Source of the DNA: Affinundibacterium nitidum
GTDB lineage: Bacteria > Pseudomonadota > Gammaproteobacteria > Burkholderiales > Burkholderiaceae_D
Assembly: GCF_014284155.1 (NCBI RefSeq)
Contig: NZ_JACOFZ010000001.1
Coordinates: 620,001-684,000 of the forward strand
DNA length: 64,000 nucleotides
Direction of reading: 5' to 3'
The notes beneath the pieces were generated by a model, which made no database searches, was not told the DNA's origin, and worked only from the letters and a program-made list of their open reading frames with translations. Position numbers and translations under genes: made by a program. Below are positions 9,812 to 19,356 of this stretch, piece after piece; the first letter of the stretch is position 1; the number at the start of each line of letters is the position of its first letter.

Positions 9812-9874
9812 GAATAGAGTTCTTAAAAACGCCTCTCGTCGTTCGCACTTGTGCGACCAACGATAGACTTTGTT

Positions 9875-10885
9875 TTAGATAGTATCTTCTTGAATTGTCG
9901 TGAAATCTTTTTCGTCAGCGTCTTTACCGTTGCGACCAAATAGACTCGCCAACTTGACCTTCGTACGCTCCATGAATGTCAACTCGCGTTGTGGAGGAGA
10001 TTTCACCGACAGCGCTTTTTGCAATGCAAATACGCTTTGCGGGCGTTCTAATGGATCCAGCTTCAGACACATACGGACCACATCAATCAATTCCGCTGAA
10101 TAGGTGCCCTCGAGCTTTTTGTAATGCGCTTCCATTTTGTCGTTGGTCTTACGTTGATCTGCTGGTTGTGGAGGAGCTCCCACCATACAGGCGAACATCG
10201 ATGCGCCTATACTGTAGATATCAGTCCAAGGACCGAGATTACTATTTTTCACATACAACTCTGGGGCGGCAAATCCAGGTGTGTACATTGGATATAGTTT
10301 TGGCATATCTGTTTTCAAGGTCTGACGCGCAGCACCAAAGTCTAGCAAGATAGGCGTACCATCCATGCGCAAGTAAATATTTGCAGGCTTTAAATCGAGA
10401 TGTAACAACTTATTCGTATGTACTTCCCGCAAACCATTCATGACCATGTTGAACATCTTCCGAATGAAACGCTCGGAGACCAAAGGCTTTTCACCTTTAT
10501 CCCGACGGCGAAGAATGTGTTCTTGCAGTGATCGTCCTGACTCGTAAGCCATCACCATGTATACTGTTTCGTTCGCTCGGAAAAAATTCACAACACTCAC
10601 CACATTAGGGTGAGCGATTCGAGCCAAAGCACGCCCCTCCTCAAAGAAGCACTTTAAGCCAATGCGATAGACGGGGAAGTTTTCGGCAGAAATGGCAGGA
10701 ACTAACTCACCGATCTGGCGCAATGCCAAAGAACTTGGCAAATACTCTTTAATCGCGACTGCATTACCATCCTCATCGGTCGCAAGATAAACAATACTGA
10801 AGCCACCCGAGGCAATTTTCTTTACAATACGGTATCCGGCGATTTCCAAGCCGTCTGGCAATGGTGCGTTATTTTGTGCTGCCAT
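9875..10885 (-). CDS. Eukaryotic-like Ser/Thr protein kinase, soluble
   Basis: 336 residues. Kinase motifs in order: glycine-rich loop SGGFSIVY, catalytic Lys in AIKEYLP, catalytic loop LHLDLKPANI (HLD in place of HRD), LDFGAAR and an APELY segment. No transmembrane helix or PASTA repeat is seen, unlike Gram-positive PknB, so this is a cytoplasmic kinase with a short C-terminal tail of about 60 residues. Encoded immediately upstream of the PP2C phosphatase. It is divergent from yicC, whose promoter region shares 10886-11043. Confidence 0.92.
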   Translation of the reverse strand: MAAQNNAPLPDGLEIAGYRIVKKIASGGFSIVYLATDEDGNAVAIKEYLPSSLALRQIGELVPAISAENFPVYRIGLKCFFEEGRALARIAHPNVVSVVNFFRANETVYMVMAYESGRSLQEHILRRRDKGEKPLVSERFIRKMFNMVMNGLREVHTNKLLHLDLKPANIYLRMDGTPILLDFGAARQTLKTDMPKLYPMYTPGFAAPELYVKNSNLGPWTDIYSIGASMFACMVGAPPQPADQRKTNDKMEAHYKKLEGTYSAELIDVVRMCLKLDPLERPQSVFALQKALSVKSPPQRELTFMERTKVKLASLFGRNGKDADEKDFTTIQEDTI

Positions 10886-11043
10886 ATTATTTTTGGTCCT
10901 ACGATGGTAAATTGCGAAAATGCTGAAAAAATTAGTATACGCATTGTACAGTGTCGACTTTAGCTCATTGACTAATGGTGCGCAAATAAATGCTTAACCA
11001 TTCAACAATTCGCATAATCGCAACATTAAACAAAGGAAAACAA

Positions 11044-11958
11044 TTGAGCATCTTTAGTATGACTGGTTATGCAACCAGTACAAAAGAAACCGAGGCAGGC
11101 ACAATAACGATAGAAATTAAGAGTGTCAATTCACGATTTCTTGATTTGCAATTTCGTATAAATGACGAATTTCGTTCAATTGAACCGTTATTTCGAGATG
11201 CCATTAGCAAACGAATTAGCCGCGGCAAAGTTGAATGCCGCTTTAGCTTCGGCAAAAAGAATACTGAGGGTCAACAGAAGGCACTCAATTCGGGCGTATT
11301 GGAACAACTAAATCAATTTCAAGTTGAACTCAAAGGTCGTTTTCCGAGTGCAAAGGAACTGAGTGTTAGTGATTTACTACGTTGGCCTGGTGTTATTGAA
11401 GAGTCTGAAATCAATTCAGACCATCTACAAGAAAACATCCAAGCTGGGATCGAATCGACACTTAATGATTTCTTAGCGAGCCGAGAACGAGAAGGCTCAG
11501 CACTCGCACAAGTATTACTAAAATGCGTAGATGAAATGGAAACCATCGTTACTCGCATAACTCCACTTTTGCCCACAGTATTGCAACAGTTCCAGCAAAA
11601 AGCGATTGCCCGCTTAGAAGAAGCACTTGGCCTCGCACTTAACAAGGCTGATGGCAGTGCTCCGAGCATTTCTCGCGACGAAGTATTGGACCGTATCCGC
11701 CAGGAAGTTACGATGTATGGGATTCGCATTGACGTTAATGAAGAGCTAGCACGACTCTCTGGTCATCTAAATGAGACTCGCCAAATCCTGAAAAAAGGTG
11801 GGCAAGTGGGCAAACGACTAGACTTTATGATGCAGGAGTTAAATCGCGAAGCAAATACTTTGGGCTCAAAAGCTGCACTAAAAGAACTCGCGGACGCATC
11901 AATGGAATTGAAGCTACTCATCGAACAGATGCGTGAACAAGTACAAAACCTAGAATAA
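11044..11958 (+). CDS. yicC: YicC family endoribonuclease
   Basis: About 304 residues if translation starts at TTG 11044, which yields the family-typical SIFSMTGYA beginning and has AAAGGAAAA just upstream. An ATG at 10990 would add 18 residues not seen in the family. The N-terminal YicC domain (MTGYA, EIKSVNSRFLD) and the C-terminal DUF1732 block (RIDVNEELARLSGHL, GKRLDFMMQELNREANT) are both complete. YicC proteins are endoribonucleases reported to promote decay of certain small RNAs. yicC upstream of gmk is a common order. Confidence 0.9.
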   Translation: MSIFSMTGYATSTKETEAGTITIEIKSVNSRFLDLQFRINDEFRSIEPLFRDAISKRISRGKVECRFSFGKKNTEGQQKALNSGVLEQLNQFQVELKGRFPSAKELSVSDLLRWPGVIEESEINSDHLQENIQAGIESTLNDFLASREREGSALAQVLLKCVDEMETIVTRITPLLPTVLQQFQQKAIARLEEALGLALNKADGSAPSISRDEVLDRIRQEVTMYGIRIDVNEELARLSGHLNETRQILKKGGQVGKRLDFMMQELNREANTLGSKAALKELADASMELKLLIEQMREQVQNLE

Positions 11959-12001
11959 CCGTAACAAATAACCCATTTTAATCAAGTTTCAAGCACAACA
12001 A

Positions 12002-12643
12002 ATGACCGCAAAAACATCGACCTCTGGCAGCCTCTTTATGGTTTCCGCCCCATCAGGCGCGGGCAAATCATCATTGGTGAACGGGCTTCTCAAGCTCGAA
12101 CCTGGTTTGAAATTATCGATATCTTTTACGACCCGGCCACCACGCCCTGGTGAAGAAAATGGTCGCGAATATCACTTTGTGACCGCCGATGACTTTTTAG
12201 CACGCAAAAACCGCGGTGAATTTCTCGAATTTGCTGAAGTTCACGGCAATTATTACGGCACTTCGAAAATCCTAATTCACGAAGCCATGAAGGCGGGAAC
12301 AGATATTTTGCTAGAGATTGACTGGCAAGGCGCTCAACAGGTCAAAAAGCAATTCCCGAACGTAGCAAGCATCTTTATTTTGCCACCATCGATCGAAGCG
12401 TTAGAAGAACGCCTCAATAAACGCGGACAAGACTCCCAAGAGGTGATTTCCCGTCGAATTTTGGCTGCTGGCGGCGAAATGGCGCACGCTCCAGACTTCG
12501 AATATGTTATTATCAACCAAGATTTTGAATTAGCTTTATCAGAATTGAGTGCCATTGTGAAAGCTACCCGTTGCCGCACAAGTCAGCAAACGGTTCGCAA
12601 TGCGGCACTTTTTGCTCAATTGGGCATACAAATCAATCATTAA
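12002..12643 (+). CDS. gmk: Guanylate kinase
   Basis: 213 residues. P-loop [10 protein letters not shown] near the N-terminus, then the GMP-binding [17 protein letters not shown] segment and [11 protein letters not shown]. It phosphorylates GMP to GDP with ATP. It lies 43 bp after yicC and 16 bp before rpoZ, the usual gmk-rpoZ-spoT arrangement that links guanine nucleotide supply, RNA polymerase and ppGpp. Confidence 0.97.
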   Translation: MTAKTSTSGSLFMVSAPSGAGKSSLVNGLLKLEPGLKLSISFTTRPPRPGEENGREYHFVTADDFLARKNRGEFLEFAEVHGNYYGTSKILIHEAMKAGTDILLEIDWQGAQQVKKQFPNVASIFILPPSIEALEERLNKRGQDSQEVISRRILAAGGEMAHAPDFEYVIINQDFELALSELSAIVKATRCRTSQQTVRNAALFAQLGIQINH

Positions 12644-12659
12644 GTAAGAAGGAACCACC

Positions 12660-12863
12660 ATGGCACGTATCACCGTTGAAGACTCTCTCAAACAAATTCC
12701 AAATCGCTTCCAATTGACATTGTGCGCAACTTACCGCGCTCGCCAATTGCTGCAAGGCCATACACCAAAAGTCGAAGCGAAAAACAAGCCTACCGTCGTT
12801 GCTTTGCGCGAAATTGCGGACGGCAAAGTTGGTATTGAAATGTTGAAAAAAGTCCCATTCTAA
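12660..12863 (+). CDS. rpoZ: RNA polymerase omega subunit
   Basis: 67 residues, the normal betaproteobacterial length. MARITVEDS start, [15 protein letters not shown] helix and [16 protein letters not shown] are typical. The omega subunit stabilises the beta' subunit and forms part of a ppGpp-binding site of RNA polymerase in proteobacteria. A good ribosome binding site (AAGAAGGAACC) precedes the ATG. Confidence 0.97.
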   Translation: MARITVEDSLKQIPNRFQLTLCATYRARQLLQGHTPKVEAKNKPTVVALREIADGKVGIEMLKKVPF

Positions 12864-12916
12864 TTTCGAATCGCGACATACCGTGAAACGGCTGGGGACA
12901 CAGGGAAACATTAAGT

Positions 12917-15193
12917 ATGAATTTGCAAGCCGACAAATTGCCCTCCCCCACCGTATCTGAATCTGCAGAAGCAAACGTCTCATCCACAAAAAAACGCCGT
13001 AGCCCAGCACCTTCTAGCCCAACTACGGTTGCGCCGCCACCGATAGTAGCTTCGATCACCGATCTCACTAACCGCTTATCAGAGTATCTCTCTCCTACCG
13101 ACTTAAAATTGGTCAAGGAGGCTTATCGTTTTTCGGATGAAATGCATTTGGGTCAGGTTCGGAAATCGGGCGAGCCATATATTTCCCACCCCATCGCGGT
13201 GGCCGAGATTTGTGCGGAATGGAAGCTAGACGTGCAAGCCATCATGGCTGCATTGCTGCACGACGTCATGGAAGACCAAGACGTTAAGAAAGAAGAACTA
13301 ATCGAGCGATTTGGTGCTCCAGTTGCAGCGTTAGTCGATGGTCTATCCAAATTGGAGAAAATCGAATTTCAAAGTCACATCGAAGCGCAAGCTGAAAACT
13401 TCCGTAAGATGTTACTGGCCATGGCGCGCGATGTTCGAGTCATTTTAGTCAAGCTCGCCGACCGCCTACACAATATGCGCACACTCGGCGTGATGTCTCC
13501 CGAGAAGCAACGCCGTATTGCGAGCGAGACGATGGAAGTGTATGTGCCTATCGCCCATCGACTCGGCTTAAACAATATTTATCGAGAACTACAGGACCTG
13601 TCGTTCGCCCATATCTACCCTATGCGCTATCGTACACTTGCTAAGGCAATCAAAGCGGCGCGTGGGAACCGACGTGAAGTCGTGAATAAGATCATGGCAG
13701 CAGTCAAAACGACACTCAACGAAGCCGGTTTAGAAGCACAAGTTGATGGTCGAGAAAAAACACTTTACGGCATTTATTGCAAAATGCGCGATAAGCAACT
13801 AAGCTTTTCGCAGGTTCTTGACATCTACGGCTTTCGCATTGTTGTCGATAATTTCAAGAATAGCTACTTTGCACTAGGCACACTGCACGCACTTTACAAG
13901 CCTATGCCAGGCAAGTTCAAAGACTACATTGCTATACCCAAGTCAAACGGCTACCAGTCTTTGCATACGACACTGATTGGCCCTTACGGCACTCCTGTTG
14001 AATTTCAGATTCGCACAACCGAAATGCATCGTGTCGCCGAATCTGGTGTCGCTGCGCATTGGCTATACAAAAATGAAGCTGGAACACTCACAGACCTACA
14101 GCAGCGTACACACGCTTGGTTGCAATCACTTCTAGATATCCAAAAACAAACGGGCGACTCAGCCGAATTTTTGGAACATGTCAAAGTCGATTTGTTCCCC
14201 GACTCGGTCTATGTGTTCACACCGAAGTCTAAGATTTTCGCTTTACCTCGCGGGGCGACTGCACTCGATTTTGCCTATAACATTCATACGGACATTGGTG
14301 ATCAAGCGATTGCGACACGCATCAATAATGAGCCAGTTCCACTGCGTACCGAATTAAAAAATGGCGACATCATTGAGATCATTACCTCCCCCAATTCGCG
14401 CCCGACGCCGAATTGGCTAACCTACGTACGCACTGGCAAAGCACGTTCTGCAATTCGCCATTATTTGCGCACGATTAATCTTAATGAGTCGACGGAATTA
14501 GGTAAACAATTACTGGCGCAAGCACTCGTTTCTTTGCACCTCAACCCAGAACTGCCTGACAGTTTGGTCGATAAGCTACTGAATGAATCCAGCGCAAATT
14601 CACTAGAGGAACTGCATACGGATATTGGAATTGGTAAGCGCATGGCTGCTTTAGTCGCGCGCCACATTCTTGATCTGGTTGAAAATGACTCTCCATCTAT
14701 CCCATTCCAACATATGGGCGATGAAAAAATTAATAAACCAGATCCTGTGATGATTTACGGTAGCGAAGGGGTCTCCGTCCAGCTTTCTCCGTGCTGTTTA
14801 CCAATTCCTGGCGATGACATCGTTGGACAATTAAAACGTGACCAAGGCCTAATTGTTCACACTGCCGAATGCAAACATGCGAAACGCATGCAGGTAAAAG
14901 AGCCAGACCGCTGGATTGATGTCACCTGGGGAGAGGACATCAATCGCCGCTTTGATTGCCGCATTTCAGTATTAGTTAACAATGAACGCGGTGCGTTAGC
15001 AAGAATTGCCGCTGAGATTGGCGAAGCCGATGCCAACATTAGCCATGTCAATATGGAAGATGGTGAATCGAAAGATATGACCAAAATTCACTTTACGATC
15101 CAGATTGATGACCGCGTGCATCTCGCCAAGATTATCCGTAACGTTAAACATCTCAATGGCGTAAGTAAGATTCGCCGCGAGTATTCAAACTAG
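12917..15193 (+). CDS. spoT: Bifunctional (p)ppGpp synthetase/hydrolase (RelA/SpoT family)
   Basis: 758 residues with an additional Pro/Ser-rich N-terminus of about 45 residues. The HD hydrolase domain keeps HDVMED (His115, Asp116) and LADRLHNMRT, so the hydrolase should work. The synthetase domain follows with DIYGFR and YQSLHTTLIGP, then TGS (SVYVFTPKSKIFALPRGATALDFAY), a Cys-containing helical/CC region (SPCCLPIPGDD) and a C-terminal ACT domain. The intact hydrolase motif together with linkage to rpoZ favours SpoT over RelA. It makes and degrades the stringent response alarmone. Confidence 0.94.
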   Translation: MNLQADKLPSPTVSESAEANVSSTKKRRSPAPSSPTTVAPPPIVASITDLTNRLSEYLSPTDLKLVKEAYRFSDEMHLGQVRKSGEPYISHPIAVAEICAEWKLDVQAIMAALLHDVMEDQDVKKEELIERFGAPVAALVDGLSKLEKIEFQSHIEAQAENFRKMLLAMARDVRVILVKLADRLHNMRTLGVMSPEKQRRIASETMEVYVPIAHRLGLNNIYRELQDLSFAHIYPMRYRTLAKAIKAARGNRREVVNKIMAAVKTTLNEAGLEAQVDGREKTLYGIYCKMRDKQLSFSQVLDIYGFRIVVDNFKNSYFALGTLHALYKPMPGKFKDYIAIPKSNGYQSLHTTLIGPYGTPVEFQIRTTEMHRVAESGVAAHWLYKNEAGTLTDLQQRTHAWLQSLLDIQKQTGDSAEFLEHVKVDLFPDSVYVFTPKSKIFALPRGATALDFAYNIHTDIGDQAIATRINNEPVPLRTELKNGDIIEIITSPNSRPTPNWLTYVRTGKARSAIRHYLRTINLNESTELGKQLLAQALVSLHLNPELPDSLVDKLLNESSANSLEELHTDIGIGKRMAALVARHILDLVENDSPSIPFQHMGDEKINKPDPVMIYGSEGVSVQLSPCCLPIPGDDIVGQLKRDQGLIVHTAECKHAKRMQVKEPDRWIDVTWGEDINRRFDCRISVLVNNERGALARIAAEIGEADANISHVNMEDGESKDMTKIHFTIQIDDRVHLAKIIRNVKHLNGVSKIRREYSN

Positions 15194-15213
15194 AATTAGT
15201 CTACTGAACAACG

Positions 15214-15768
15214 TCATTTCGGTGACGGGTACTCAACTTCCAAGATCGTCAATTCTTTTGCGCCTTCTGGCGTATTGAGCGTCACAGCATCCCCCACCCT
15301 CGCCTTCGTAATAGCTCGAGCGACAGGTGAAATCCAGCTAATTAAACCATTGAGCGGATCGAACTCGTCGACGCCAACGATGCGTACTTTGGTCAATTGT
15401 CCATCTTCATCCTCAAACTCGACGGTTGCACCAAAAAATACTTGATCAGATCCGTAATGGACACTGGGATCAACAATTTCGGCCAAGTCTAAACGCTTGG
15501 TCAGGAATCGAATACGGCGGTCAATTTCACGAAGGCGCCGTTTTCCGTAAATATAGTCCCCATTCTCCGAGCGGTCCCCATTAGACGCCGCCCAAGAAAC
15601 GATACGAACCACTTCTGGTCGTTCATTGTCGATCAAGTTCAACAACTCTGTTTTCATGCGATGATGGCCTTCTGGGGTGAGATAGTTCTTCACACCCGCG
15701 GGGATCGGTGGCGCGCCAAACTCATCGTCATCGTCATTGTCAGATTCTTTAACAAAGGCTTTACTCAT
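15214..15768 (-). CDS. greB: Transcription elongation factor GreB
   Basis: 184 residues from the ATG at 15768, giving the typical MSKAFVKESD start; an upstream in-frame ATG at 15792 adds eight residues. An acidic DNDDDDE stretch is followed by the coiled-coil containing DRSENGDYIYGKRRLREIDRRI-type segment, a GreB rather than GreA signature, and a C-terminal FKBP-like domain. It stimulates transcript cleavage in backtracked RNA polymerase. Convergent with spoT, with only 20 bp between the stop codons. Confidence 0.93.
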   Translation of the reverse strand: MSKAFVKESDNDDDDEFGAPPIPAGVKNYLTPEGHHRMKTELLNLIDNERPEVVRIVSWAASNGDRSENGDYIYGKRRLREIDRRIRFLTKRLDLAEIVDPSVHYGSDQVFFGATVEFEDEDGQLTKVRIVGVDEFDPLNGLISWISPVARAITKARVGDAVTLNTPEGAKELTILEVEYPSPK

Positions 15769-16059
15769 CGATTTACCAAATTCTTTCTGCATAAATTCTT
15801 AAACAACCCCATTCTAGCGTATCCAATCTGCAACCCCTATAAACAAAAAACAATATTTCCACAAACACACTTTATTTCCTGAGTGCATCATGCAATAATA
15901 AACTGACAGTGTTTTACACGGTACAAAGTGCAACACCTTAAACGTTTATTTAGGGTTGGTTAGAAATCTAACTTGCTTTGTTTGGACTGCAGTTCCAATA
16001 ATGTATTGCAATCGTAGCTTAAGCCGCGAACTTAATCGGAATCAAAAATAGGAATAGGC

Positions 16060-16707
16060 ATGGCCGAATCTGCAAGCATCAAATTGATCATTGTCGACTC
16101 CCACCCAGTAGTCCGGGCAGGCATTCGCTTTCTCACCGCCTCAGATTCTAGTATCCAAGTCGTCGGTGAGGCGAATAACGGCCTCGAGGCGATCAAACTT
16201 GCTCGCCAAGTTCAAGCGACACTGATGTTGATTGAAATTGCACTCAACGATAGAAATGGCGTCGATGTGCTCAAGCAAATCAAGCGTGAATTCCCTCACA
16301 TCGGCATTCTGGTGTTTTCTTCACATCGAGAAGATCAATACGCCATACGCTCGCTCAAGGCGGGGGCGGCAGGCTTTTTGAATAAGGCCAGCTCAGAATT
16401 TGAAATCTTGCACGCGATTCACCAGGTTTCGTCTGGACTCAAGTTCATTAGCCCTGAACTAGCACAAGAAATGGCAAACAACCTCAACCAGGAACATGAA
16501 GGTGAGCCGCACAAAACCCTCTCGGATCGCGAATATCAAACCATGATCATGATCGCCTCTGGCAAGAGCGTGAGTGACATTGCTAAAGAGCTCTCACTTT
16601 CTGTCAAAACAATCAGCGAATACCGCTCTAGAATTTTGATCAAGATGCGATTACGACACAATGCCGAACTTACCCACTATGCGATCAAGAATCAACTGGT
16701 AGAATAA
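16060..16707 (+). CDS. LuxR/NarL-type response regulator with Glu at the phospho-acceptor site
   Basis: 215 residues: receiver domain (about 7-125) and LuxR-type HTH (about 150-210, LSDREYQTMIMIASGKSVSDIA). The first acidic pair reads Asp13-Ser14 instead of Asp-Asp. The phospho-acceptor position is Glu59 (LMLIEIALNDRNG; GAA at 16234-16236). The switch Ser87/Ser88 and Lys109 are kept. A Glu here often mimics a phosphorylated state, so the protein may bind DNA independently of a kinase; this is inference. No kinase gene is adjacent. The next gene, 59 bp on, is a diguanylate cyclase. Confidence 0.88.
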   Translation: MAESASIKLIIVDSHPVVRAGIRFLTASDSSIQVVGEANNGLEAIKLARQVQATLMLIEIALNDRNGVDVLKQIKREFPHIGILVFSSHREDQYAIRSLKAGAAGFLNKASSEFEILHAIHQVSSGLKFISPELAQEMANNLNQEHEGEPHKTLSDREYQTMIMIASGKSVSDIAKELSLSVKTISEYRSRILIKMRLRHNAELTHYAIKNQLVE

Positions 16708-16766
16708 ACCGCTTGTGTCGCTAGAAGCTGGTTTAACCCGTAAAGACTACACGTTGAAAGATCGCC

Positions 16767-18434
16767 ATGGCCGAGAAACCCAGTTCTGCTCCGCTAAAGA
16801 ATCCCACCGACATTGCGCGCGAGACATTCAAGCGCCTAGCGATTGAACGCATTGCCCCTACTCCAGACGCGTATCGCAAACTCTACCTCGAAATTTCAGG
16901 AATCGAAGAGCAAGCCGAACCTGTCAAAGTTGAAGTACCACAACCCAGATCAATCGACGATATTCTTCCTTCTGAAGCGGAAAGTTTACTGAGTAGTTTC
17001 GCTCGAAGCTTACAAAAATCGAGTGGAGAATTAGCGGACTTTGGGCATCGTTTTTTGCGTGCAGTGAAAGCACAAAACTGGGAAGACTATGGCAAGGGAC
17101 TGAACGAACTTGCAAGTAAAGTAACGACCAAAAGTTCGACCAATTCGATTAGCCTTGTCGACCCACTTCCAGCAACGGTCAATGCACTTCCTCAAAAAAT
17201 ATCTCTGGTCGATGATGATCCCACCGAAGATAAACGACCCAGCATTCTCAAGGATCTACTGTTTCGCACATTAACGATGGCTGTCTCATCGCTTTTAAAG
17301 TCGACACCGGCACTTGCCAATGAATCGGAGGCAATCGGTGAAGCCGTCAAGGTAGCGAACAACGAAACCGAGCTCAATGCGATTTCAAGTCGCATTAAAC
17401 AACTCTGCTTTCAAATTGAATTAAAGAGTGGTGACACAGCTGAACAACAAGAGCTTCTGCTTAGATTGTTTTCGCTCCTACTTGAAAACGTGCGAGAACT
17501 TCTTGATGATGACAATTGGTTACGGGGTCAAATCGAGGTAGTTCAAAACTTAATCGCTGGCCCAATTGATCACCGCGCGTTACAAGAGGCCACGCGCAGC
17601 CTCAAAGATGTCATCTACAAGCAAGGTGCGCTAAAACATAGTCTGGCCGAATCAAAGACCTCGGTCAAAAACATGATGGCAGCTTTCATCGATCGACTCG
17701 ATGTAATGACCCACGCAACTGAAAATTATCAGCATAAGATCGACGACTATTCACATCAAATCAGTGCCACTAGAGACAAAGCGGAATTAGAGAAAATTAT
17801 TCACGCGATCCTTGATGAAACACAAGCTGTACAGTCTGAAACCAGCCGCTCGCAAGCCATCATGCTTGCCGCTCAAAAAGAAGTTAAAGAAGCTGAAATT
17901 CGCATCAAGGAACTCGAAGACAAGCTTACACAAATGAGTGAACTCGTACGTGAAGATCAGCTCACTGGTAGCTTGAATCGTCGTGGTTTAGATGACGTGT
18001 TTGAACGAGAAGCGGATCGCGCTGATAGACGCGGCACCCCGATGTGCGCAGCCATGCTCGACCTCGACAATTTCAAGAAACTCAACGACACACACGGCCA
18101 CGCTGCTGGTGATGAGGCTCTGATCCACGTAGTCCGCATCGTCAAGCAAACCCTACGTTCTATCGACGTCATTGCTCGCTATGGCGGTGAAGAATTTTTG
18201 ATCGTGATGCCAGAAACGTCGCTGGAGGAAGCCGCACGTGCCATGACGAGAGTGCAGCGTGAATTGACTACTCATTTCTTTACGGCGAATGATCAGCGAT
18301 TGTTCATCACGTTTAGCGCTGGTGTTGCTCTACGAGCACCGCATGAATCTCAGGAGTCCGTTTTGAAACGGGCCGATAAAGCGATGTATGAAGCTAAGAA
18401 GTCCGGTAAGAATCGGGTTGTGACAGCGGATTAG
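16767..18434 (+). CDS. GGDEF diguanylate cyclase, soluble
   Basis: 555 residues. The N-terminal 380 residues are mostly helical, with a long predicted coiled coil directly before the cyclase domain (LAAQKEVKEAEIRIKELEDK region), and no membrane segment. The GGDEF domain has DQLTGSLNRRGL, LDLDNFKKLND and an intact GGEEF at 473-477. An inhibitory-site RxxD (RSID, 464-467) lies exactly five residues before it, so product inhibition is expected. It makes c-di-GMP from two GTP. The N-terminal part does not match a sensor domain I recognise. Possibly co-transcribed with the preceding regulator. Confidence 0.9.
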   Translation: MAEKPSSAPLKNPTDIARETFKRLAIERIAPTPDAYRKLYLEISGIEEQAEPVKVEVPQPRSIDDILPSEAESLLSSFARSLQKSSGELADFGHRFLRAVKAQNWEDYGKGLNELASKVTTKSSTNSISLVDPLPATVNALPQKISLVDDDPTEDKRPSILKDLLFRTLTMAVSSLLKSTPALANESEAIGEAVKVANNETELNAISSRIKQLCFQIELKSGDTAEQQELLLRLFSLLLENVRELLDDDNWLRGQIEVVQNLIAGPIDHRALQEATRSLKDVIYKQGALKHSLAESKTSVKNMMAAFIDRLDVMTHATENYQHKIDDYSHQISATRDKAELEKIIHAILDETQAVQSETSRSQAIMLAAQKEVKEAEIRIKELEDKLTQMSELVREDQLTGSLNRRGLDDVFEREADRADRRGTPMCAAMLDLDNFKKLNDTHGHAAGDEALIHVVRIVKQTLRSIDVIARYGGEEFLIVMPETSLEEAARAMTRVQRELTTHFFTANDQRLFITFSAGVALRAPHESQESVLKRADKAMYEAKKSGKNRVVTAD

Positions 18435-18544
18435 CTTATCGAACTAGTTATATCCAACTTTCGGTTTTCATTACCCCTTGAAATAAACGCGTTCTGGGAG
18501 TTCAGACAACAACTCTAGAGTTCGATTCCCACATTTTTATCTAC

Positions 18545-19354
18545 TTAACGTGGTCGGGTAATGTGGTCAATTCCGGATTTCAATTCGGTTCGTTCGAATT
18601 CATCGGTTGGCGTATAACTACAAAAACCGTAGACAATTTTCTCATCAATGTCTAGACCATTGAACATTTCTTCCGAGATCGCACGAGGATAATCAAAACC
18701 CTGTTTAATATACCATCGTACAAATGTTCCAACCAAAGCCCAACGGCTTCGATGGGCGGTATTCTCAAGAGTCGCATGCCAAATACGGCTATCCCAAATC
18801 GCGATATCTCCAGGTTCAGCCTCTAGTGCTATCGCCATTGGATTATCACCTTGAGGCGCATAAGCCCCGCTTAAATGAGAGCGTGGAATCAATAGAGTAC
18901 AACCATTATCGCGTTTCGACTCCTCTAAGAAAAGAACCGTCTGAACTACTGACGTGTAGTCACCAGGATAAGGAATAAACGAATCAATATGATAAGGCAT
19001 TGCACCAACTGAACTTCGCAAAAGCACGCTACGGAGAATGTAATTGGGTAAATCCTCGGGAATACTCCGATAGTATTTATCGTTCAACAGCGCTCGTAAA
19101 ATATCACCGCACAAACCACGAATGAAGTGGCGTACGACTTCAGGTTTTTTTGCGGGGATATTATAGATGGTCGCACCATATCCATTTAATCGCTGCTGAT
19201 TCGCAGTCAAGACTTCCCTCTCTTGCTCCGAGTACTCAAATGAATTCGCAAAATCTAACAGGTCCGCGACAAGCTCCTGTGCAATCGCATCCTTAATGAC
19301 AACATATCCGTTCTCTCGAACAGCATTCACATAATCATTTAAAGTATTAATCAT
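18545..19354 (-). CDS. PhyH-type Fe(II)/2-oxoglutarate dioxygenase, last gene of glycan operon
   Basis: About 269 residues from ATG 19354, which has AAGG upstream; a GTG at 19360 overlapping the preceding stop is the alternative. Phytanoyl-CoA dioxygenase (PhyH) fold: metal ligands HID in the MPYHIDSF segment and a distal His in SRIWHATLEN, with the 2-oxoglutarate Arg probably in the SRWALVG segment. Such enzymes hydroxylate small molecules or sugars. It shares the family with the upstream gene, but the two are clearly divergent. Its position in a sugar-modification operon suggests hydroxylation of a glycan or acyl group; the substrate is unknown. Confidence 0.78.
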   Translation of the reverse strand: MINTLNDYVNAVRENGYVVIKDAIAQELVADLLDFANSFEYSEQEREVLTANQQRLNGYGATIYNIPAKKPEVVRHFIRGLCGDILRALLNDKYYRSIPEDLPNYILRSVLLRSSVGAMPYHIDSFIPYPGDYTSVVQTVLFLEESKRDNGCTLLIPRSHLSGAYAPQGDNPMAIALEAEPGDIAIWDSRIWHATLENTAHRSRWALVGTFVRWYIKQGFDYPRAISEEMFNGLDIDEKIVYGFCSYTPTDEFERTELKSGIDHITRPR

Positions 19355-19356
19355 AT

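Noticed and set aside
9843-9856. TCGCAC/GTGCGA hairpin between the kinase and phosphatase genes
   Set aside because: Only six base pairs, no T-tract, and the genes on either side appear to be one operon; chance is a sufficient explanation.
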